Shown here: in pieces, positions 55,852-64,000 of the stretch | Layout of the letters: each line of letters starts with the position of its first letter | How positions within the stretch are numbered: the first letter of the stretch is position 1 | Assembly: GCA_006384855.1 (NCBI GenBank) | Contig: VCJN01000123.1 | Span: forward strand, 1 to 64,000 | Direction: 5' to 3' | DNA length: 64,000 bases | From: Tetraselmis striata | Taxonomy: Eukaryota > Chlorophyta > Chlorodendrophyceae > Chlorodendrales > Chlorodendraceae | Made by a program: the position numbers and the translations under genes | The notes under the pieces: model-generated | The model's input: only the letters and a program-made list of their open reading frames with translations | The model's database searches: none | Told to the model about the DNA's origin: nothing

Positions 55852-58480
55852 GGCCATTCCGACAAAGTGACCTGGTTTAGGTCAGTATTATCCGTGGAAA
55901 CGGACGGGGGGGAGGGGTTGTTTTGTAAGTTGCGAAAGTTTTGTAATAAGAACTTTAAGCAGTATACATCCTTCCGGCGCCCCCTGTGCTCCTCCCGTCT
56001 ATCCTTAATATCATGCGCCGGCGCCGCTGCTGCCACCGTGCTCGCCCGCATGTAAACCTAGCTACCTTCCAGCTACCTGTTACCGATTGACGACCGCTCC
56101 TCATCACACTTCCCACGCCCGCCACCAACCTATGCTGGCCGCCAACTCTCACATACTAGCGCCTGCGCGCCACCATGGCGTCGTCGTCAGGACCAGTTCC
56201 TATGCACAGGCTCCACGCCCTTGCCTGAGGATCCCCCCTTTTGCGACACCGTTGTTTGCGATGATGCCTTATAATAATTAGACATGCGAGTCCAGGGTGG
56301 AGTGGGAGTACTACACCGCCAACCAGAAGAAGTATGTCGTGGTTCCACCCGGACATGTGCGTGCACTGTGATGGACAACTTGCTTGGAGCCGGACGGCGC
56401 CACAAAAACCTGCAGGACGTCTATCACGTCGTGCTGCCCATCCGCGAGGTAGGTACACCCTGCCCTTTTCGTTCCTGCTGGCTGCAACTGTATTGTGTGT
56501 CGCGCGCTGACGAATGTTTTCTTACATCGCGCAGGCATGAGAGCTCAAGGCAGATGGGCTGAAGCACATCGTACGCAGGATCAAGCCCAACGGCCAGAAA
56601 AAGATCAAGAACATGAACAAGCAGCTGGCCAAGCAAGCACTGGGAGCGCATGCGAGGCGGGCACCCGCAACAGGGTGCGACAGCCCCGACGGCGTCAGCG
56701 TCAGCGTCGGCGGTATCAGCCGCCACCGCGGCTGCGGCTGCGGAGTCGGCCACTGGAGGCGCTTAGTACTATTGTATCGTTTCCCAATGCCAGCCGTAGA
56801 CATTGTAGCACATATGTAAAGGGCAGGGACAGGGGTGGGGACCATGCACACTGCTGGTGCAAACCATGGTGCTCAACTTTCACTCAAGGCTGCCGTGTGC
56901 TACACTTGTACCATTTTCATGAACATCACCATCATTGTCTGGCTACTGCATTGCACACAAAGATGCATGTTTATCATATTGTGGTCTCTCAATCTCCGCG
57001 CCACCACCACCGCGCTACCGGATTCACTTGCTAATGCGGTTTGTGGAAAGAACGGCCCGGATTTATTAGCGACCTACTATACTTGTAAGAGTAATAGGCA
57101 TGTCTTGATGTCTTGCCGCCGGGCTGCTGCTGCTCGGAAACCAATTATAGCACTGAAATCGCACGGCAACGCCCGGACGCTGCCCAATATGATGGCTATT
57201 CCAGCTCAAATCATGGTGGCATAGTGGACTACATATAGCCAGCACATGCTATGATTTGCAGCTCGAAACGTGGCGAGTGCTATCCGAGTATATATTTGCT
57301 GCCGCTCCGTAGCGTACACCGCAGTGTACACCGCACAATATGGCAGTGCATGCATACCACCAACCCAAAAGTAAGCAGAATTCGTTCTCGCGTTGGGGAT
57401 CGCTACACCATATATATGACTACATATCAGCACATACAAACAGCTGGGGGGGGGGGGGGGGCACACACGGAATGCTCGCCGGGAACAACGCAGCTCCGAA
57501 TATGCTCCGAGACCGGTGCTGAAACCGTCGCCGCAACGCCCGGATGTTGCTCAATAATATGGTGGGTATTCCAGCTTGAATCATGGTGGCATAGTGGACT
57601 ATATATAGCCAGCACATGGTATGAATTGCAGCTCGAAATGTGGCGATTGCTATCCGAGCATATATTTGCTGCCGCTCCGTACACCGTATTGTTTACCGCA
57701 CAAAATGGCAGTGCATGTATACCACCAACCCTAAAGTGCGCAGATATGTTGTCGCTCGCGCTGGGGATCGCTACACTACATATATGACTACATATCAGGA
57801 CATACAAACAGTTGGGGGGGGGGGGGGGGGGGGGCTAGGGCCCCACACCGGAATGCTCGCCGGGAACAACGCAGCTCCAAATAAGGCTCCGAAACCAGTG
57901 CTGAAACCGTCGCCGCAGAGCACCGCACGGCCGCGGCGTCGCCGGGACATCACCCATTGGGTATGCTGTCGGCATGTGCAAAGGGCTGGCGGGGCAACAG
58001 CTCGGCGGCAGCAAGCGGCGATCGATGCGTGTTGCACGCTGAATTTGCTGCGAAATCAAGAATTCACTACATGGAATGATGGACCCCCACCGCAGCGCAC
58101 CGCACGACCGCTCATGCGTTGCCGGGACGACTCTCAACATAGCTAGTATCCAAAACCAGCACTACAACAGCCGCACCAAGCCCGCAGCACCGCCAGGGGC
58201 CCTTTACTGGGTGGCCGGCGGGGCACTACGTACTCAACGCCTGTTCTCTCAAATTTTTCCCACCCCCTCCGCATGTTAGTGGCTTACAATAGGCAGCTTG
58301 GATAAGCGGGGAGAAGCATGGTGCATCGGTTGTTGTTACAAGTGCATGCCACATGTCAAAATGAATTACATAGTGTGCCGCAGTACTTAAAGTACTAGAA
58401 AATCCTTACAAACAAACCGGAGGGGGGGCTCTAAATGGAGGGGGGTGTGACCTAAACTAGGTCATTTTGTCGGAATGACC
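55852..58480 (+). mobile_element. Internally deleted copy of the unclassified transposon (copy 2, 2.6 kb)
   Basis: The same ends as the 26.4-kb element (GGCCATTCCGACAAAGTGAC at the left) are flanked by TTA on both sides (55849-55851 and 58481-58483). The gene start at 56175 is followed after ~40 bases by sequence equal to the C-terminal exon at 31974. A jump of about 5.2 kb near 56215 has removed the catalytic exons. The C-terminal exons (56218-56765) carry stops. Right-hand tandem repeats have two units (anchors at 57198 and 57568). The missing ~5.2 kb plus one repeat unit accounts for the length difference from copy 1. Confidence 0.88.
57130..57900 (+). repeat. Subterminal tandem repeats in copy 2, two units
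   Basis: Anchors lie at 57198 and 57568 (370 bases apart), each followed by a G run near the next unit edge (about 57446-57462 and 57814-57834). They are homologous to the three units at 32860-34030. Confidence 0.82.
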
Positions 58481-58719
58481 TTACCGCAAGCAGATGTGCC
58501 GCGCGCACGCGCCGCGTACGCGCACGCCCACGATATCTACGAGTTACTTACGGTCGGTACTTAATGCTACGACCACCGCTGCACCTACCGGATCCGTCAG
58601 CTGGTACTACGGCCCGTAAGGGTACGAGCACTAGCGGAGGACTGCGCGTCATCACATCTCCTTTTACAGCTACTCCCCATGGAGTTGGTACTGGTGAGGT
58701 TGCCTCTCCTATATATAGT

Positions 58720-60045
58720 TACATGAGATAGCTGCAAAAGGCGATCATGAAACCACCCGAAATCTCTTCCTATCGGTGGTACGAGTACTGCCAATACCGC
58801 ACTACATGCGCTTTTGTAGCTCTCAAGATACTGTCGCCCCGCAAATTAGTGGCACCCCCTCCGTCAGTGACATCTCCTTCCCTACTAGAACCTCAGCGAG
58901 GCGGTACTACAGCTCCGCCCTCGGGTACGGGTACGGGTGCTGCCTGCTCCGATGATCAACCCACGACGACCATGGTTGTCCAACGCCACCTCAGCCGTGC
59001 GATTCGCTTGCGTGACTTCGTGCCCCTCGCTCTTGGCTTCCAGCATATGCATGGGTGCCGCGGCCTCGCGCCTTGATACCCTGCGCTTGTACAGCGCGTG
59101 CGGGCCGGGCTCCCTATCGCTTTTCCAGTCGGATCACGAGTCAGCCCGCAAGATTCCCATGTTGCTTATTCGGCCGCCGCTGCGCGGGTGCTGGGCCTTC
59201 GCCCGCGCGGGGGTTCCGCGCTTGTCACATGTCTTGGCCCCACGTGTGGGATTGACCCTTTATGGCTTCGCTCTACGGATGGCTCGAATCGGCATGCCAC
59301 GGATACTTCGTCGTGGATCATCTGCCCTTCTGTCCCGTTGCGAATTACAAGCACCGCATACATACCGCTTTGAAAAATCTGTGGCCTTCCGTGGCGATCG
59401 AAGCGGGGGCGGTGCTCGACCGGGACCGCTCGGGAGTCGGCGACTTGACCCTTGAGACGAGTGGGCTGCGCCCAGCGGACCGCTTGCGGCCGTCAGATTT
59501 GACGATGGCGGGGTGGGGGGGGGGCGGCGTGCGATTACATGATCGATTTCGCGTGCGTGTCGTCCACAACCCGCCGCACTTGGGGCAACGACCCCCGCTG
59601 GTGCACCCCGGGGATCGCGGCGACCGAGGCGGAGCGCAACAAGCTAGCGGCGGACCGGGCGTCTTCCGCCCTGGTGCAGGGTGTTCACCTGTACCACCCT
59701 TTTGTGGTTGAGGACCTACCGCGGCCGCCTCGGACAATCCGCTTTAACGGTGGTCTACATCTTCGCGGTGTTACTTGCTGTGCGCAACTTCCCTGGCGGT
59801 CCTTCCGCCCCGACTTCATGCTTCCTTCGTGGTCTGTCCGTCCATGCTCTTCGGAACTTTGTCGCCAGCCAGCCCGCTGAGTTCCGCCATCACCTGTCGC
59901 GCACACGGCAGGGGTTGTCGCTGCGAGTCTCTGCTTGCGTGCATGGTACCTTGGGCGGCATTCTCTCTGCCTGTAGTGGACGTTTTCTATTGCCTATTCG
60001 GGTGGTTTCCTGATCGCCTTTTGCAGCTAGCTCATGTAACAATTT
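58720..60045 (+). mobile_element. LINE-like 3' module (R3), copy 2, with inverted boundary motifs
   Basis: Encodes the same peptides as 34697-36045: RAIRLRDFVPLALGFQ, RLDTLRLYSACGPGSLSLFQ, CLGPTCGIDPLWL, AEAERNKLAADRA, HPFVVED, GQSALTVVYIFAVLLAV and TLGGIL. Frames shift near 59270, 59500 and 59720. Its left edge TTACATGAGATAGCTGCAAA (58720) is the inverted partner of the right edge near 60036, about 45 bases in all. Inverted edges are not expected for a LINE, so a LINE piece may have been captured by, or inserted into, a short inverted-repeat element. Confidence 0.55.
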
Positions 60046-60061
60046 AAGCGATAGACCCTGT

Positions 60062-60320
60062 AGCGACTGCAGAGTTCCGCCGGCACCTGTCGCGCACACG
60101 GCGGGGGCTGTTGCAGCGGGTCTCGGCTTGCGTGCATGGTACCCTGGGCGGCATTCTCTCTGCCGGTGTGCAGATGGCCAAGTCTGATGCGTGTGCTCGT
60201 GCCCACTCTGCGTCTTCTCATGTTACTGCTTCCACCCCGCAGTCGCTGTAGAGGACCTTTCTGATTGCCCTTTTATTTTGGTGATTTCCGATATCGCCTT
60301 CTGCTGCTAGCTCATGTAAA
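60062..60320 (+). repeat. LINE-like 3' module (R3), partial copy
   Basis: Repeats the last ~250 bases of the module (TTCCGCCGGCACCTGTCGCG to GCTCATGTAA) directly after copy 2. Its final ~48 bases pair in inverted orientation with 54163-54211. Confidence 0.7.
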
Positions 60321-61076
60321 TAACCCTGTAGCGACTACAGGGTACAGGTTGAAGCCCTGATGTAAGGAAGAGGGTACAGGTCCGCGCTCGCAAATACGGA
60401 TGGGGTAGCGACGGGGTAGCGACTACCGTATGTATCTCATACCCGTACCTGTAGGTTCTCGCTATTGCGTACCTGGCGTACGGGTGTTGCGTAAGGTGTG
60501 TTCCCGCCGCCAGCACGTAATCACCATACTGCAGTATTTATTGTCCGAGCGATGGCAGGCGGGTAGGTTGTCATCATCGTCGATGTACCCTCCAGACAGC
60601 ATATCTAAACATCTCCCACGACCGGTACGGGTACCTGTACCCGGTCGGCAACTCGCCCGCGTCCCCCGCAAGCGCGGAATTCACATACACCGTCGCCTCA
60701 ACAGCACCTGACCCGGACCTGATGTCCACAAGCGCCTCACCTGTGCGAATACCCGGAGCTTGTACCCTGGCCGCCATATTGTATAGAAGCCCTGAGCGAC
60801 GGAGCTGTGGCTTTGCGGGCATCCTGACGACAGGCCGCGGTCTGCGTTCCGCCCAACACACGCTGACGTCATATCGGCGGCACTCCCCGGAAAATACAGT
60901 ACTGCCGCACCGGGGCGTCATAGCCTGTGCCTCCTGGCACGTACGCCCGGCAACGGCGCGTGGCGCCGACCGGTCTGCTCTGCGTCAACTGCGGTACACA
61001 TACAGTCTACGCGAGCTGGGCTTCTGCCAAGGCGCCTCTTTCCGACCAGCCTGTGCATAGGCCCAGCAACTCTACG
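60321..61076. other. Region upstream of the PC-esterase gene
   Basis: No gene is seen. GTAGCGACTAC and GGGTAC-type short repeats lie near 60330-60460. The last ~300 bases are GC-rich and probably include the promoter and 5' UTR. Confidence 0.45.
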
Positions 61077-62352
61077 ATGAGGGCGGCCACGCTCATACTG
61101 CTGCTGTGGTTATGCCTGCCTTGCCTGTGCACGTCGGCGGGGGCGGCGAGACAGGCATCGTCCCGTGACGGCTCAAATCTTCACGACAGCTCCTCCCCGT
61201 CTCTCCGACGCTGCTATCGCACCAAAGCCGGCCTGAGCATGGAGATTGCTGCGGAGGTCAAGTCAGTGAGCAGGCCCGTGGTTGCGGGGGATGCGAGCAG
61301 TGCCGAGCGCACCCTCACGAGCCACGGTTTCCCCTACTCCAGCAGCTACTGCCAGAACCGGGGGAACAAATTCTTCGAGCTGCGGCCCCGACGGCTGCTC
61401 CCTCGACCTCTTCGAGCCAAAGACGTTTCTGAAACTGATTCATGGAAGGCGACTCGTCTTTTGGGGGGATTCCGTGCAGCGCCAGTTCTATACTTACATT
61501 TCGGTGCGCCTCCAGGACTTCACCAACGGGAGCGCGCCGACGGCGACCCATGCCCACTACAATGAAGTCGGCCACGGGTGCGTTTCGCAAAAGTACCCGT
61601 TCAGGTCGACTGGCGTTTACATGAATGACGAGTGCTTCACCGTGAAGACTGACTGGTCTCAACACTGCCAGTTCTACCACGGAGGCAAGACCTCCTTCTG
61701 TTTCGTCCGAGCCGATGCCGATGTGGTGGACGCCAGCAATGTGGCCCTGTTCAACGACCTGCGGCACAATGACATCGTGCTTGTCAACACTGGGCTGCAC
61801 CACAACTACAAGTTTCTCCTCGCTCGGCACATCGAGCGATTCGCGAGCCTTCTTGGGGAGCAGATACGGCGAGGGAGGCCGATGCCTCTATGGCTATGGC
61901 GGGACACCAGCGCGCAGCACTTCAGGGGAGGTCTCGCGGGGAACTACCCCAGGGACAAGGAGCTGTCCGACAAACTGCGCCATGTAAAACGGACATTTCG
62001 ATGCAAGAGCTATCCCATTGAAGAGATGCGGCATTTCGACTGGCGCAACGCGGTCCTGGAAGACCAGGGCGTTGAGGCTTTCCGGGCAAACAAGCTCTCC
62101 ATCCCCATCCTGCGGGTGTGGAACACGACAGCGATGCTGGCAGCCAGCCACCCACAGATGCTGACCACCAGCACCATCGCGGACTGCTCTCACTTCTGCC
62201 CTACACTGGGGGGAGTGTACGAGGTCTGGTCCACACTGTTCTTCAACTTCCTCCAAAGTGCCATGGGGTACCAGAACGACCTCAAGCGAACCATGTCCCG
62301 CTCCCAACGCAAGCTATGGAGATATCCCACGAAAAACGTCGATATCGTTTAG
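61077..62352 (+). CDS. PC-esterase / TBL-PMR5-like secretory protein
   Basis: The start at 61077 gives a signal peptide (MRAATLILLLWLCLPCLCTS). The N-terminal part has YCQNRGNKFFELRP, then CSLDLFEPKTFLKLIHG, the GDS nucleophile block RRLVFWGDSVQRQFYTY, and near the C-terminus DCSHFCPTLGGVYEVW. The last corresponds to the DxxH block (DCxHWCLPG) of plant TBL/PMR5 proteins. The family transfers or removes acetyl groups on polysaccharides in the Golgi; the substrate here is unknown. The frame changes at a CCCC run near 61386-61391: one extra base separates the N-terminal frame from the catalytic frame, and without it the product would be 424 residues. It may be a sequencing error or a recent lesion. 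There are no introns. Confidence 0.82.
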
Positions 62353-64000
62353 AGCAGATCCTCCGAGCACCGCAGCATACATACACATGTTTCCTATCAT
62401 TTGCACCGATCCGCATGTGACGGATACACAGTATATTGATATCATTATCGATCCCTTACTTATTCTGTGAGAGAGACTTACCGGCAGCGAATGCTGCAGC
62501 TTGAGCGCTGTAGATAGTCCTGATGCGCACATTCGCCACAGGGCTCACCTTTTTGTCATCCAACATACATGCTGTAATTACTGAGCACACACCACCCGGA
62601 GGCAAGCCTTTTATCTGCATTCTCCCGTGACAACATCAGCAAGCAAGTCAACCTGCCACATTTATTCTGGCACAGGCATCTTGTTGCCATTATTGCCCTC
62701 GCTTGATACGGTGCAATATGCTTTATAGGGTGGCGACAATGCTGCAGAACTCGCATACAGCGGCTTCTACGCTATCATACTAACAATCTTCCATCACCTA
62801 ATATCTTCTGGTTGCTGCCCTTGCGTACATTGATCCACTTGCAGGTATGGAATTCATTCCGCACTGATTTGCCGTTCCTCGGATTTTTTGAAATCCTTTT
62901 ATGCACACTTGTGTGTTGTGCATGTTCAGATCCTAATACTCTTCGCCCAACCACCATGTTCTGCATTTGTGGAACTGCAGATGTGGCGGTAGTAGTAACC
63001 TGCGCTAGATAGCATAGCACATCTTCACAAGATAATATGTAGTTGCCTTAGGACTAAGCAATCGGTGTTCATTTGAACTAGAGCTTTTTACGCAACAGAC
63101 ACCATCACTTACCACTGGCATTATCCAGGATTGTAAGATGCCACCCCGTCGAGAAAATAATGCCCTGCCAACCTGTATGGTTTGGTCCTCATGGCTGATG
63201 TGCTTCTGCCATTACTGTTTACTCCCCTACGGTCATCGGGAAATGGGACTTCCATCAGGGAACTTGATTGAGCCGGCTGCCGCGTTGTGAAATTGGGATT
63301 TTTTGCTTGGCATGCATCTATTACACAGTGACCTCGTTGTGGAGCACTATATTCTATTAGCGCAGTTATGCATGCTACCGGTACCTGTACAAATACAAGG
63401 TATGGTATGGATAAAGGCGCCCGGCGCTCAGGCCCGGGGTCATGGCTAAAGGGCGTCATGCTACCGATATAATCATATGACAGAGAAACGGCAGACAGCA
63501 GAATGCCTATAATCCTTAATGACGATATATGGATGAGCTGCTGGCAACTGCTCTTGAATCGTCATCATCTGCGCGCAGCGCCCGGGCCCGAAGCGTTATT
63601 CGTCGACTCAGCTCGTTTCATCGTGTGGAAATGTATACAGTATCCGCTGTGCGGCGCGCGGCGCGCACGCTCATCATATCCGTTGTCATGTATAATACAC
63701 TACTGTGGGCTAGCAGCAGAAAGCGATAATACACTACTGTACTGTATTATAATTTATATTATTTCATCGTCGTCGCGCGCCACGCGATCATTCATATTAA
63801 GAAAGCGACTAAGTAGACCTTCCCTTGCGACTGATTTATTATTAAATCCATGGAGGCTATCGATTTTTATTATTGATTTATTGATGAGTGATTTATACCG
63901 TGTTATTAATAATCGCGATCATTTATACTAGTCGTACAGTTAGACCTTCCGTTGCGTCTAATTTATTATTAATAAGTCCGTGGATGCTATCGATTTTGTG
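62353..64000. other. AT-richer region without a gene
   Basis: No coding signal. GGGCTAGCAGCAGAAAGCGA near 63707-63726 is another copy of the boundary motif seen at 54.17 and 60.3 kb. The final 190 bases form a tandem repeat. Confidence 0.5.
63811..63997 (+). repeat. Tandem repeat, ~127-base period, two units at window end
   Basis: AGTAGACCTTCCCTTGCGAC at 63811 recurs as AGTTAGACCTTCCGTTGCGT near 63937. Both are followed by TTTATTATTAA and a GTGGATGCTATCGATTTT-like end. It may continue past the window. Confidence 0.75.

Overview
The window looks like nuclear DNA of a green alga (Viridiplantae, probably a chlorophyte). The conserved genes are plant/green-algal types: an R2R3-MYB factor, an ATXR2-type SET/MYND methyltransferase, a peptidyl-serine alpha-galactosyltransferase, a PC-esterase of the TBL/PMR5 kind and a DNAJC25-type ER J protein. 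They have many small exons, GC-rich coding sequence and introns carrying long C or G runs. I cannot name the species.

Layout. 0-1 kb: a decayed transposase-like stretch. 3.15-8.11 kb: a PIF/Harbinger DNA transposon whose accessory ORF and decayed transposase converge. 8.63-14.99 kb: a fossil tyrosine-recombinase retrotransposon (DIRS order) with split direct repeats. 16.07-19.77 kb: the ATXR2-like gene in eight phase-consistent exons. 20.2-21.7 kb: the MYB gene, minus strand. 24.0-25.4 kb: an unrecognised secreted protein, minus strand. 26.42-34.60 kb: an 8.2-kb DNA transposon with a large multi-exon D-D-E protein that I cannot place in a named superfamily. 34.7-36.0 kb: a 3' module of a LINE-like element. 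36.2-39.0 kb: a C-rich coding-like block. 40.2-41.4 kb: a Cys-rich secreted protein, divergent from the galactosyltransferase at 42.36-47.23 kb (eight exons, 609 aa). 47.2-52.6 kb: gene-poor DNA with a diverged ~1-kb duplicated block. 52.65-53.94 kb: DNAJC25-like, minus strand. 54.1-60.3 kb: nested mobile DNA, namely a LINE-like reverse transcriptase remnant split by an internally deleted 2.6-kb copy of the 8.2-kb transposon, then two more LINE 3' modules. 61.08-62.35 kb: the PC-esterase gene. 62.4-64 kb: AT-richer DNA without a gene.

Functionally, several host genes serve the secretory pathway and cell surface: Ser galactosylation of wall glycoproteins, the PC-esterase, an ER co-chaperone and two secreted orphans. 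The ATXR2-like and MYB genes are nuclear regulators. There is no sign of an operon or shared control apart from the divergent pair at 41.4-42.4 kb.

The most novel item is the 26.4-34.6 kb transposon. It has TWA target duplications, a multi-domain transposase-like protein with putative catalytic D-D-E and a Cys-rich C-terminus, tandem subterminal repeats, and a second copy in the window whose structure confirms the element's ends.
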